Below are positions 11,866 through 23,004 of a DNA stretch of 64,000 nt, in pieces. The notes below the pieces were generated by a model, which saw only the letters and a program-made list of their open reading frames with translations, had not been told where the DNA came from and did no database searches. The stretch spans positions 5,628,564-5,692,563 of the forward strand of contig QEOQ01000508.1 in the NCBI GenBank assembly GCA_010279815.1, given 5' to 3'. This DNA comes from Brachionus plicatilis. Taxonomy: Eukaryota > Rotifera > Eurotatoria > Ploima > Brachionidae. Both the position numbers and the translations under genes were made by a program. The number at the start of each line of letters is the position of its first letter. Positions within the stretch are counted from its first letter, which is position 1.

Positions 11866-12480
11866 TTTGAGTATGTATAAAAATTTCTGATCTTTTTTCG
11901 CTTAAATATGCTTGTTTTTTGATTATGTAATTTTCCAGATCAATTTGGAAAGAATTTTATGCAATATTAAAACAAAATTACTTCACAAACATTAAATCGA
12001 AATTTAAAATTTTGATTAAGTAATTAAATAAAAATTTTCAACAGTTTTTGTATTTGAGTCAAAAATTTCCTTATATTTGAGTTTTTTTCTCCAAAAAATG
12101 TGTGCCGTCAAAAAAAGAAATTCGCCCCTCATTAATGGTGTAAAAAATGTATCATATTTCTTCAAATAAAAGAAATTTGTTCATTCAGAAGAAACCTTTG
12201 ATGACCGAACATTTTTTTATCTTAAGAAATACGGTTGTTTGTTTTCTTTGAAAAAAAACATAGTTTTTTATTGAAAAGGATAATTTTTGAGAAAATTTAT
12301 TTTAAATTAAAATTTTTGGAATCTCAGTTTTTTCTCGAATATTTTTAAATCCTGAAATTCACCACTATATAACTCATTTTAGATAATTCCTTTTCATTTG
12401 AATATAAACTTCGAACAATAAATAACAATAATTATCAAAATATCTTAAATTTAAATAAATAAAAGTTGAACATCTATTTA
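11866..12480. other. Intergenic, no gene seen
   Basis: About 0.6 kb between the MsrB start and the 3' end of SLC16 copy 2. AT-rich, with no coding pattern or repeat recognised. Confidence 0.6.
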
Positions 12481-13946
12481 TTAAATTTTAAAAGTGTCTT
12501 CGATTTTTTCTTGATTTTCATTTTGTTCCGATTCGATTGCCTAAATTAAAAACTGATTATTTTTTCTTTTTGATTTGATTTACTTACATTATCCAGCTTT
12601 AAGCAATCGATAATTGTAGTTCCAAATAATAAAAGTGTTCCTGCAACAATAGAAGTTAAACCTCCTAAATAAAATGCATTATCATAACTTTTATAGATTT
12701 CGAATATTTTTCCAGCTACGGTAGGACCGGCAATAGCTGTGATACTCATTGTGATATGATAATATCCAATGGCTTGATTGGCTAACTTATGACATCCAGC
12801 CAGCGAATATGCAATAGGAACAATAAATGATAACAAAATACCGTCAAATATGCCCAATATGACAATTTCGACCATGAACACCCAATATATATTGGAAAAT
12901 GGAATACAAAATTGGGTAATTCCATAAAAAAGATAAACTATTGTATGATAGTGAACATGTGGTATTTTCTAATTTTAAAGTTAAACAATGTTTAAAATAG
13001 ATACAGAAAATATACCTTAGCTGTCCAATCTCCCAGTCTTCCAAAGATAATTCCCGCAATAGCTGCCAAAGTCGAAAATACTACATTTATAATCATAGGT
13101 TCTTTATCTGGAAAGGCCAATTTTCCAAAATGATCCTTAAAAATGTGATAAGTTAAGTTAAGTTTTAATACAAAAATATTCAATTATTTTATTTACTATA
13201 TTTATAATCGGAATAAAATAACCAAATTTTCCGATAAATGTTGAAACGCACCATAAAATGAATTTTTTCCTTTTAAAAATTTCCGTTCCTAAACTTTTTT
13301 TAATTTCTTTTTGAAAACTGTTCGATTCATCTTTGTTTTTTTCCGGAGTTATGTAAGTAAATACGGCTAAAACTCCAATTGCATTAATTACTGCCAACAC
13401 GATAAATGTCATTTTTAAGCCACTTGAATTTAGAATAGCAGAAGTAATTATTGGTAACAGCACAATGATTATGGAACCAATAAAATTCATTAATCCATTT
13501 GCCAAAGAGAGCTTCTTTTCAAAATAATATGGTAATATAGATAAAGTTGCAGCAAGTAACAATGCTTGACCAAAGCCAAATAAAAATCCATAGGTGAGAA
13601 AATACAATTTTAAATTGGTAACAAAAATGCAACCTATAAGTGATGCTGTGGAAACTACAGCACCCACCAGTCCGATTTTTAATGGATTATATAAATCTAC
13701 TAGAACGCTTCCTAGAACGCAAAATATATATTCTACTCCTATTGCCATGCTACCAATCCATCCAGCATATGTCACATGATTTTCAGTACCTTCATAAATA
13801 CGCTCAAATTCAACATATATCAATCCATAATTGTTGCACATTCCAATCAGAATACCAAAGCAGTACCCAGTGGCTATATTTACAATCCATGCCCAGCCTC
13901 CGTCGCTGTGATATGACTCACTTGGTTTAGGAAATTTGAACTTCAT
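12481..13946 (-). CDS. SLC16 monocarboxylate transporter family protein, copy 2
   Basis: Paralogue of the gene at 5930, in opposite orientation. Exons 13946-13197, 13135-13016, 12968-12588 and 12540-12481 join to 436 codons plus stop, all introns in phase 0. Seen: DGGWAW near the N-terminus before helix 1 (the family allows Gly or Ala here); GYCFGILIGMCNNYGLIYVE; the second motif YFEKKLSLANGLMNFIGSI; KLAFPDKEPMIINVVFST opening exon 2; and NQAIGYYHITMSITAIAGP read straight through, where copy 1 has an intron. The last exon (AIESEQNENQEKIEDTFKI) is an acidic cytoplasmic tail joined at a consensus GTAAGT donor; without that splice the protein would end about 14 residues after the donor. Substrate unknown. 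A membrane transporter of about 12 helices is very likely. Confidence 0.92.
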
Positions 13947-15811
13947 AGCTGCAAAAAATTTCTAATGATTTCCAAAATTTTTAAAATAAATTCAATTTAA
14001 TTTTTTTTATATTTATATTGTTCTATTCTTGGTTAGTATTTTACTTTTGCTCGATTTCTATTCATTTTATTATTTAAATGTAATAACTGAAAACTAGAAT
14101 TGAAGATTTTTGTTAGACATTTATTGCTCAACCTTTAGATTACGGACGCATTTCATAATAGCCTAACACTTTAAAATTTTACCTAGAAATTTTTTTTAAT
14201 TAGATTTATGGCTGCACAAATGAAATTTGATATATCATTGAATTCATCTTCTAGATACAATATTTCATTAAATAACTTGATGCTTATTACAAAATACATT
14301 TCTTGAATTTTTTTGTCAAAAGCAGTCATTTTAAAAATTTATTAATTTAAAACACACTAAAATCATTTATCGTTAAAATCACACATTTTCAAGAGAAAAA
14401 ATTTTTTGAAAATGATTTAAAATTCGATTTAAAATATTTAACAAATTTCAAGCTATAAATGTTTGTTAAATATGAAATTTATTGAGAATTAATTGACAAT
14501 TAAATGATTTTGATATATTTTTCAAGGAAAAGAACCAAAAATATCATTTGATGTGATTACGTCAAAAAATAATTGACTCAAGTCAAAAAATAAAATCAAG
14601 TATTATTTTTGATTAGTAACGATTGCAATCAGAATCGATCCAAAGCTCTGTTTTCCAAAAAACTAACTCTTTAACAAAAAAAACGCTGAAAATTAACTTG
14701 TTGCTTCATGTCAGTAGATATCAACTTGTATCAGAGTTGGTCAAAAGTCAAAGCCATGAAGTCCAAGTTAAAAATGGACTTAGACTTTATATGTTTTTTT
14801 TTTAAGTAATATGGTTTTTTGTTTTCTAAAATTCTTGTCTTTGGTCAAAACTAAAACTCCAATTTTAAAGTTAAATTCAAAGTCAGGCTGTCTTTTCGAT
14901 TCTCGTTTCCAAGTAAGTTAACCACAGGCCATTCCATCCTTAAATAACGAAAATCAACCATTGGAGTCGAATGAATGCAAAATGTCGACATAAATCAAGA
15001 CTTTATCAATATCAATCAATGGAGAAAAAGCTTATGGGTATATCTGCATCTATTCATTTATGGCATAATTTATTTTCAGAGTTTTTTACATAGTCTAATT
15101 TATTTGTTTATCTGTACCGAGTTGATGCTCCTTCAGAATAAAATAAATATTTTTAAAATAAATTTAAATAAGATAAAATAAAACAAAAAATAAATGGAAA
15201 AAGCATATAAAAAGAAGCTTTCAAGATTGTTTTTTGGTTATAAATTGTTTATATGATACAAAGATATAAAGATATACCGTAAATAAAATACCTTTTTTCA
15301 TCAAAATAAGAAAGTTGGGTCATTAAAGGGTTTCTCTTGTTCGAAAATTCTTCACTCTAAAAAAGTGACTCAAATAAAAAAAATTTATCTATTTTTTTCT
15401 TATTTTAGAAACAAGAAAATACATGTAAATATGGTACATCTAATTTTAATTCTCCAGGCTAAGACATTTGTGCTGAAATCATGATCAAACACCAGAATCG
15501 AAGTTTCTTTAAAAAGTTTTATATCTTGTATTAATTAGGATATTGTGGTCGATTTTACCTCTAGTTAATTCTTATTAATTTTTTTTCCTAAATTTTTGTA
15601 AACTGTTTGGTTTTTTATTTGTTTTTTTTTACTATTTAGAAATTCAATTTTTTGTTCTTTTTATTTTGTAAATAAAAAATTTCTAAAATAGACTAAATAA
15701 TTTTCTGTTTTTTTTAATATCCATTCTTAAAATGCTTTATATATGAAATGTTTTTTTAATTTTCAATACCCAAGGAGCATTTTTATATTTTTAATTTAAC
15801 TGTTAATTATA
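13947..15811. other. Intergenic, no gene seen
   Basis: 1.9 kb of AT-rich DNA between the heads of SLC16 copy 2 (minus) and SAE1 (plus). It must carry both promoters. A TATAAATATA-like element for the transporter lies near 14010-14019 on the minus strand. Short open frames at 14623-14805 and 14975-15181 are low-complexity and have no recognisable domain, so I do not call them. Confidence 0.55.
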
Positions 15812-17171
15812 ATGAAAATAATTCAAATGATTTCAGAAGATGAAGCAGCATTGTATGACAGACAGATTAGATTATGGGGTGTAGATGCTCAAAAAAAGTA
15901 AAAAAAGAACAAAATATATGTTTTCTTTTCATTCAATTAATATCTTGAATCAAAGATTGTTGTCATCAAGGATTCTTTTAATTAACATAAATGGTGTCGC
16001 GGCTGAGATCGCAAAAAATTTGGTTTTAGGTGGCATACATAGCTTAACTATTATGGATTTCAAAACAGTCTCTCCTGAAGACTTAAAATTCAATTTCCTT
16101 CTAGACCAGTCATCAGTTGGAAAAAATGTATTTAAATTTTGTCATTTTAAAATAATATAATGAGTTTATATTTAAGAGAGCTGAATCTTGTGTTAATGCA
16201 TTACAGACATTAAATCCAATGGTTAAAGTTTATTCAGACAAAGAACCTCTATCTTTGAAAGACCCGCAATTCTTAAGTGATAAAAATTTTGATCTGGTTT
16301 GTATCATCTCAAATGATTTTGATGAAATTAATAAAATTAACAAAATTTGTCGAAATAATAATGTGCTTTTCTTGTCTGGTTATGTTTTTGGCCTTTATGG
16401 TTTTATGTTTGTAGATTTCAATTCATATCAGTATATAGTGTTAGTTAAATTTTATTTGTTTAGAATTTTTTACCTGATTAATTTATCAAGTGAGGCTCCA
16501 AAAATTTCCGAAGACAATTTTGATAAGAAAAAAAATGCTCAGGATGCCGGATGCTCAGTAAAACAAGAAGCAGAAGAAAAATTGACTTTTGAAGAGAGAA
16601 AGACGGATTTTAAGTCATTCGAAAATTTTATTAATGAATATGACCATGTGTTGAAAAATTTAAGCACTACTAAGTTGAAGAGACTTTCGAAGACTTACCT
16701 AATTATTTTGTGTAAGTTTTAAGACAAATTTTTTTATTTTAACTAAAATTAAAATACTTCTTTAGTATTTAGAGAATTTTTGGAACATTTTAAACGACCT
16801 TTTGATTCAAAAATTCCAGAAGATACAGAAAATCTATTAAATTTGAAAAAAAAATTGTTTGATGACCTCAAAATAGATCAAGATTTGCTGAGCGATACAT
16901 ATTTATTAAAGTAAAATATTTTTTTTTCAAAATTCTAAGAATTTTCATTCTTTAAATTTAGCAAAACTTTTGATGAATTTAGTCCAGTCAATGCAATACT
17001 AGGAGGTATAATTGCTCAAGAAATAATAAAAGTATGTTTAAAATAAATAAATTTAAAAAAAATTAAAATAATAAATTATTATTTTAGGCTATCAGCAAAA
17101 AAAATGAACCTGTAGATAATTTTTTCCTTTTCGATGGTAATTTAATGCTGGGTGAAGTTATTAAAATCTAA
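15812..17171 (+). CDS. SAE1: SUMO-activating enzyme subunit 1 (AOS1)
   Basis: Adenylation-domain partner of SAE2/UBA2 in the SUMO E1 heterodimer; acts mainly in the nucleus. Exons 15812-15897, 15956-16127, 16177-16439, 16491-16711, 16766-16910, 16962-17031 and 17088-17171 give 346 residues, the same length as human SAE1. Seen: EDEAALYDRQIRLWGVDAQK at the N-terminus (the RQIRLWG arginine helps activate SUMO); LLINING then AAEIAKNLVLGGIHSLTI (Rossmann nucleotide fold); LNPMVKVYSDKEPL; LSGYVFGLYGFMFVDF; FSPVNAILGGIIAQEIIK; and FFLFDG near the C-terminus. As in the family there is no catalytic cysteine. Intron 3 (16440-16490, GTTAGT donor) is 51 bases, in frame and without stops; splicing it restores the expected V-E-A-P junction. 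A second Met lies five codons after the first and could be the start. Diverged copies of exon 5 form the palindrome at 24217-24529. Confidence 0.95.
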
Positions 17172-18560
17172 AAAAATTAAGAAATTTTAAATGATAACAT
17201 TAGTAACTTTCACATTTCTTAAAAACAAATAAAAACACAATACAAATTTAAATAAAAAGTATTTAAAAAGAACTGAATTTTTATTTATTTTTAAAAAAAT
17301 TGTGTGGCGTCGTTAGTATTTGATTAAAATTTACATAATTAGATCGGTAAGTTACACAATTTACAAAATAATTTAATTCTTAAAAAGATTCATCCAAAAA
17401 TATCTAAATTGAGATCTAAAGTGAGATAATAATTGTTTATTGAATAAATAATAATAATAATAATAATAATGTTTCGGTTTAGAGATTCAAATAAAATTTA
17501 TAACAAAAACATTAAATTCGTAATACTTTTTTTTAAATTTTAGAATTTAATTATTTTCTGAAGTGGGTCTTATGCCTTTTTCACCAATTTTTCACTAACA
17601 AGTTAATTCCACTTAATGCTAGACATTTTATTTTGATTGCTTAATTCTAATACTCAACACCCAAATGAACCCAATAAAATCTGTAAAGAGGGTTAATGAA
17701 TGATAAATACTAGCATACTTTTAAATAATTAATTAAATAATTGTTGAGCTCAAACAATTTAAATAGTTAGTGTAATTACTAAAATATATTTTCATAGCAC
17801 TGAGAATGGAATCATTATTTATTAACCATGAGTTCGTGTCTAGAACAGTGCCTAATAATTATTTATTTTATTTATTTATTTGTTTTTCTGTACCGGGCTA
17901 ATAATTAAGACAAGATGTGAGCTAATATACTATCAGCATCAAGAAGCGTCTACCTTTATGAAGGGGATATATGAGTATATTACAAATGACAAAATATTAT
18001 TTTTCTTATTTGTTATTAACTAATTCACAACGTGCTAATTCCTGCGGAGTTCAGAATCCGATTGAAAAGCTTTGGAAGCTAAATTTCAATCAAAATTGAT
18101 CATGATATTCAGTAAATAAATTATCTACTTGTTTTCGAAAAAAAACCTGAACAAGATGTCCTTAGCTAATTTTTATTTCTAATAAAAAATTAAATTAGTA
18201 TTTATAAAAAATAACTAAAAAAAAATTTTCAGGCATGATAAATTTAACTAAATAAACAATCCCATTTTTAAAAAACATAAAAATTAAAGTTTTGCTTAAT
18301 CTTATTTATTTGGCTTGGAAATTCTAACTCAAATTTTCCTTTAAAAGTAAAATTCAAATAAAAAATTATAACGAGATAAGGCTTTCATTTGGATAATTCG
18401 AACTCAATTGGTTACCAAACATGCCTTTTTTTAATAATGAGCTCAAAAATTCCAATCCATAATATAGAGTGTATATTAATTGCAAATAAAAATCTTTTCT
18501 AAATGATTACATTGACGTAAGGGGCTTTAAGATCATTCCGGATAGTTTATCAATCTTAGT
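17172..18560. other. Intergenic, AT-rich
   Basis: 1.4 kb downstream of SAE1. Apart from the ATA microsatellite at 17447-17470 and AATAAA-type polyadenylation signals just after the SAE1 stop, I see no gene, RNA or repeat here. Confidence 0.6.
17447..17470. repeat. (ATA)n microsatellite
   Basis: About eight uninterrupted ATA/AAT trinucleotide units, a simple sequence repeat in intergenic DNA. Confidence 0.9.
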
Positions 18561-18619
18561 TCACAAGCAATAATCTGCTAGGAAGAGTCATGAAGGCTTT
18601 GAGATTTTCAAACAAAACT

Positions 18620-18930
18620 CTCCTGCAAGTGTGAACAATTGATTAAATATTTTGAAAAAACTTGGATTAAAGAAGATGAACTACAACTGTGGAACCATTT
18701 TGATACAGATATACCAATCAATCATAAAATCGAAATACTCAATTCAGGGTTAAACAAGATAATAAACCGGAATCATCCCAACACATTCATATTGGCCTAA
18801 TATGAAACATAAAACAACAACAAGCTGGAGAATTGATAGATTATGAACAAGTCAAACAAGCTAAAGTTGTTGATAAACTGTCGATAAGAAACAAAGAAAA
18901 AAATTTCCAATTGGAACTTAGAAAAATTGA
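18620..18930 (+). pseudogene. MULE-type transposase C-terminal remnant
   Basis: The plus strand reads EQLIKYFEKTWIKEDELQLW then NHFDTDIPINHKIEILNSG and LNKIINRNHPNTFILA, followed after a stop by QQQAGELIDYEQVKQA and LSIRNKEKNFQLELRKIEH. This matches the usual end of Mutator-like (MULE/FLYWCH-associated) transposases: a YFE-x-TWI helix, W-x-x-(Y/F)D, a degenerate T-N-N-x-x-E, then LN ... HPN. Stops between the pieces and the lost TNN show that it is dead. The catalytic aspartates would lie upstream and are not visible. Confidence 0.6.
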
Positions 18931-18984
18931 ACACTAATACTCAAATGATTTAAAACATTTTTTATTTATTTTGAGTAAATATAT

Positions 18985-19149
18985 ACTACATTTTGACTGA
19001 TTTTTATTCGGATTAACAAATTTAAGAAATTCGGATTATCAAGGTTAAATTGCAAGTATTTTACATAAAACAGCATTTATTTGAAATTTTTTTTCGGATA
19101 AACGAGTTATTCGGATTACAGAGTTTCGGATTAACGAGGGTTGACTGTA
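18985..19149. mobile_element. Right terminus of a pogo/Tigger-like DNA transposon
   Basis: On the minus strand the end reads CAGTCAACCCTCGTTAATCC next to a TA dinucleotide (19148-19149), followed by repeated AATCCGAA words near 19120, 19095, 19025 and 19005. A CAG start, TA target and sub-terminal ATCCGAA repeats are typical of pogo/Tigger elements. No matching left end is in the window, so this is a truncated or solo end. Confidence 0.5.
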
Positions 19150-19211
19150 TATCCTTGTTAGTATTATATATTTCAACTATTTAATTTTCTTTATTTTCTA
19201 TTAATTCATAT

Positions 19212-19997
19212 AAATTTTTTTAGTCGATTATTAAATCGATTAATTTTTTTTAGTAGATTATTAAATCGATTAAATTTTTTTAGTCGACTATTAAATCGAT
19301 TAAATTTTTTTAGTCGATTATTTAATCGATTAAATTTTTTTAGTCGATTATCTAATCGATTAATTTTTTTTAGTCGATTATTAAATCGATTAAATTTTTT
19401 TAGTCGATTATTAAATCGATTAAATTTTTTTTAGTCGATTATTAAATCGATTAATTTTTTTTAGTCGATTATTATTTTAGTCGACTATTAAATCGAATTA
19501 TTTTTATTTTGCTTTAAATCTATAATTTTAAATCAATTAAAAACCTTTTTTATTAAAAAATAATATTTTTTGCCCTCCTAAATTTTAATTTCGAGATAAA
19601 TTAGAAGTATTATAGTCATCTAGAAAAAATAATTCGATTAAATAGTCGACTAAAATAACAATCGACTAAAAAAATTTAATCGATTTAACAGTTAACTGAA
19701 AAAATTTAATCGATTTACCAGTCCACTAAAAAAATTAATCGATTTAAAAATCGATTAAAAAAAATGAGTTGATTTAATAATCGACTGAAAAAATTTAATC
19801 GATTAAATAGTCATCTAAAAAAATTTAATCGATTTAATAGTCGACTAAAAAAAATTAATCGATTTAATAATCGACTAAAAAAAATTAATCGATTTAATAA
19901 TCGACTAAAAAAATTTAATCGATTTAATAATCGACTAAAAAAATTAATCGATTTATTAAATTTGTCAATCGATTGGAGTCGATTGCCAACACTAATA
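19212..19997. mobile_element. Foldback-like element with tandem-repeat inverted arms
   Basis: Two inverted arms, each a tandem array of a roughly 30-base unit built on AGTCGATTATTAAATCGATT plus a T-run. The left arm (about 19212-19500) has eight or nine copies; the right arm (about 19655-19975) has about ten in reverse complement. A unique spacer of about 155 bases separates them. The right end finishes GCCAACACTA, like hAT-type ends elsewhere in the window. Long inverted arms made of short tandem units are the hallmark of Foldback (FB) transposons. I cannot find a matching left terminus or target duplication. Confidence 0.7.
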
Positions 19998-20204
19998 ATT
20001 TCAGATTTTATATCATTTTCATCATGTCGTTTGTACAGAATTTAAAAGAAAAGTCGGAGTTATCAAAATTTAAAACAATCAAAGAATTTGAAATCATTTG
20101 TTGCTTTAATTATTTTTAATAACCAATTAAAAAATTAAAACATATTTAGATTGAAATAAAAAGTCATTTGAAATTTTTTAAATTTTTTTATAAGAAATTT
20201 CTAC

Positions 20205-20310
20205 ACAACACTAAAAGAAACAAGTTTGGTCCAGTTTTCTGTAATTCACCGGTAATAAATATTCTCGTCTCAATTGATTATTATATTTTTCGTTTTCTTC
20301 AATATTAGGC
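20205..20310. repeat. Dispersed repeat, copy 1
   Basis: Shares with 24540-24645, in the same orientation, a core of CCAGTTTTCT, GGTAATAAAT, TCTCRATTGATTATTATAT and TTTTTCGTT(C/T)TCTTC. Its 3' end runs directly into the fold-back at 20299. Confidence 0.65.
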
Positions 20311-20802
20311 ATTTTGAATTTTGGCAAAAAAATCAAAAACAAAATATAAAAAGTGCCAAAGCTTAAGTTCTGAAGGACCAAAACATGCTCTGTAAATTCT
20401 AGCTTCTAATACATCCTTTGTACCACCAATATACTGATTCTGCAAAACTGTGCAAAATTCAGAACATTGTGAATTTTAGTACAAAAAACAAAAACAAAAC
20501 ATAAAAAACGCCAGAACTTTAATCTGGATCGACTAAAACATGTTCTGTAAATTGTAGCAACTGATACATTCTTTGTACCACCACTTAAAGTTAAATTGGA
20601 TTATTAATATAATGTAGTATCCCAAATTAACTATTTTCTGAATTTTGCAGAATCAGTATATTGGTGGTACAAAGGATGTATCAGCTGCTTCAATTTACAG
20701 GACATGTTTTGGTCCTTCAGAACTTAAGCTTTGGCACTTTTAATATTTTGTTTTTGTTTTTTGCTCTAAATTTCACAATGCCCAATATAAAAATTCGCAT
20801 TC
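20299..20802. repeat. Fold-back repeat (direct copies A and B, inverted copy C)
   Basis: A unit of about 155 bases appears three times: A (about 20299-20455), B (about 20460-20586, more diverged, same orientation) and C (about 20640-20802, inverted). Shared words include GTGCCAAAGCTTAAGTTCTG, AAGGACCAAAACATG and TTTGTACCACCAATATACTG. A and C are nearly identical and would pair into a long hairpin with B in the loop. There is no coding content. Probably a non-autonomous fold-back element. Confidence 0.75.
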
Positions 20803-21302
20803 AGAATAGAATTGTTTTTAGTCTTTAAAATTTTTTAATAAATTTTTCTAAAAAAGCTTCATCTTTTTTTTAATTTTGTGCCACGAATTCCTCGTTTAAA
20901 TTTCAATTCATATTTGAGCCAAAAATCTAAATTTAAATTTTCAAAAATAAAAATATCTGTTTACTGGTTATTAGCTAAAAATTGCAATGAAAAAAATGAA
21001 CACTTCTATAAAAAATTCTAAAAAGTTTCCTTAGTATCTTAGTAATTAATAAAAATAAAATAATTACTCTGTGTCTAGATTCCTAATTTAATCAAACTTA
21101 GATTTTTAGGAAAACTAGATTTTATTTTTTATTTGATTTAATTTGATTACATTTTTGTTTTTACGCCGTATACATCAGCATAGCAAAGAGGCACCATCAC
21201 TTGGACAAAGCAACATCAAATCAGCTCTTGCTTAAACTTTTTTGTCAATTTTGATTTTATCATTTTTGTGTTGTTACAGAGTTTTCAGTTTAAATTGAAT
21301 AA
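20803..21302. other. Intergenic, upstream of the kinase gene
   Basis: About 0.5 kb of AT-rich sequence that presumably holds the promoter and 5' UTR of the kinase. No clear element is recognised. Confidence 0.5.
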
Positions 21303-23004
21303 ATGTATAATAAAGTTTTTGAAATAAGCAACGGCATCGTGAAAAAGCAATCGGTTCACAATATATCTTCATCTAACGGCAGCTTGAGAAAGCAATCAGT
21401 TCACCAAACATCTTCTTCCTTTATGAAAATGTCAATTTATGAAACATTCTATAATCCTGATATTCCATTTAACTTGGCATCCAAAAAATCTATGCAGGAA
21501 CGTGAAAAATTAAGAAAAGAACAAATACAAAAAAACCGAGTTGATCCAATTTCGATACAAAAAATCCGAAGCGTTCGAGATTCATTACAAGCCCTGGCTG
21601 ATAGAATTTCATCACAAAAAGCCCTGACTGATAGAATTTCATCACAAAAAGCCCTGACTGATAGAATTTCATCACAAAAAGCCCTGACCGATAGAGTTTC
21701 ATCACAAAAAATCCGAAGCTTTCGAAATTCATCACAGAAAGCCCTGGTTGACAGAGTTTCATCCGAGTCCTATTTCCTGATGGGTCTTCTTCACAAAAGT
21801 CGCACAGACGACTCAGACAATGAGTCAGAAAACTATGCATTTAATGAAAATATTGAATACCATGAGACCAAAAAGAAAAAATATTCACGACCAATTACAA
21901 GCCCATATGATTTGGCCGTAAAGAATAGAGAAACATTTTTAAAAAAATATTTCAACCCTGTCAAAGCCCAAGCTAATTTAAGTATAAACCATTTTATTTT
22001 GATGTGCACTCTAGGACGCGGTAGCTTTGGCCGAGTATTGTTGGCCTATCATGAAGAAAATAATAAATATTATGCAGTCAAAGTTTTGAATAAGGAAAAA
22101 TTGGTAAAAAATTACCAAATAGCCCATACTATTAATGAAAGGAATATTTTATATGCTTGTCATCATCCAAACATTATATATCTGTATGCTTCTTTCAAGG
22201 ATAATTCAAATATTTACTTTGTCAACGATGTATACTGCAACAGTGATTTGTATAGCTTGCTAAAACGCTACAAATGCTTTGATGAACACTATTCTAAATT
22301 TTTGTGTGCAAATATTTTTATGGCTCTTGAGTATCTTCATGCAAATGATGTTATCTATCGTGATCTTAAGCCAGAAAATATTCTCATAGCCAACAATGGC
22401 TATTTGAAATTGACAGATTTTGGTTTTGCCAAAAAAATTTCAACATATGCCGAGACAATGTGTGGAACGCCAGATTACATAAGTCCAGAGTATAAAAAAA
22501 ACATATTTTTAAAATTTTAAATTTTTTTTTACCTTACATCTAATTTTTGCTAATGTTTTAAGAGTACTCAGTGGAAAACCTTACGGAAAATCGGTCGATT
22601 GGTGGGCATTTGGCATATTCACGTATGAAATGAATTTTGGAAAGCCTCCATTCAGTGCCAGTAATAAGAACGACACAGACGCTTTGTACCAAATCATTTT
22701 AAACGGCCATTACTCAATACCGACTAAGTTTAGTCCAGTCCTGGGTGATTTGTGTACCAAACTTTTAGAAAAGAACACAAAAAGACGTCTTGGGTGTTTA
22801 AGGAGAGGCTCGTGTGATATCAGAGATCATCCTTGGTTTAATAGCTTAGACTGGATGGCACTCTATGAGCAAGCATTTCCGGCTCCATACGTTCCCAGAC
22901 CACAAAGCCCCGATGATGTAGTAAGAAAAAATTCAAGCAAACATGAGGAATCGATTTTTATTTCAAAATATGACCAGTACAAAAATGAGTTTATTGATTT
23001 CTAA
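21303..23004 (+). CDS. PKA-like AGC-family serine/threonine kinase with repetitive N-terminus
   Basis: Exons 21303-22489 and 22563-23004 (phase 2 intron) give 542 residues. An N-terminal extension of about 230 residues is rich in Ser, Gln and Lys and carries a 10-residue tandem repeat (ALTDRISSQK, about residues 95-150). The kinase domain follows: glycine loop GRGSFG at 238-243, ATP-anchoring Lys260 (AVKVLNK), catalytic Asp354 in YRDLKPENI, Asp372 in DFGFAKK, activation-loop ETMCGTPDY, then SPE where most kinases have APE, VDWWAFG, and a C-tail ending NEFIDF. A terminal FxxF carboxylate is typical of PKA catalytic subunits and PRKX, so it belongs to the PKA branch. All catalytic residues are present, so activity is expected. 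The missing APE alanine, the long N-terminus and the absence of a myristoylation glycine set it apart from canonical PKA. Confidence 0.92.
21587..21760 (+). repeat. 30-base coding minisatellite in the kinase gene
   Basis: About five tandem copies of a 30-base unit (start GATAGAATTTCATCACAAAA) encode ALTDRISSQK-like decapeptides in frame. The middle copies are identical, which implies recent expansion. Flanking copies are diverged, with IRSFRNSSQK variants. Confidence 0.85.

Noticed and set aside
13594..13930. Plus-strand open frames over SLC16 copy 2
   Set aside because: Antisense shadows of exon 1 of the minus-strand transporter.
14623..15181. Two short plus-strand open frames in the SAE1 upstream region
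   Set aside because: Low-complexity and hydrophobic random-looking translations, no family resemblance, no coding composition.
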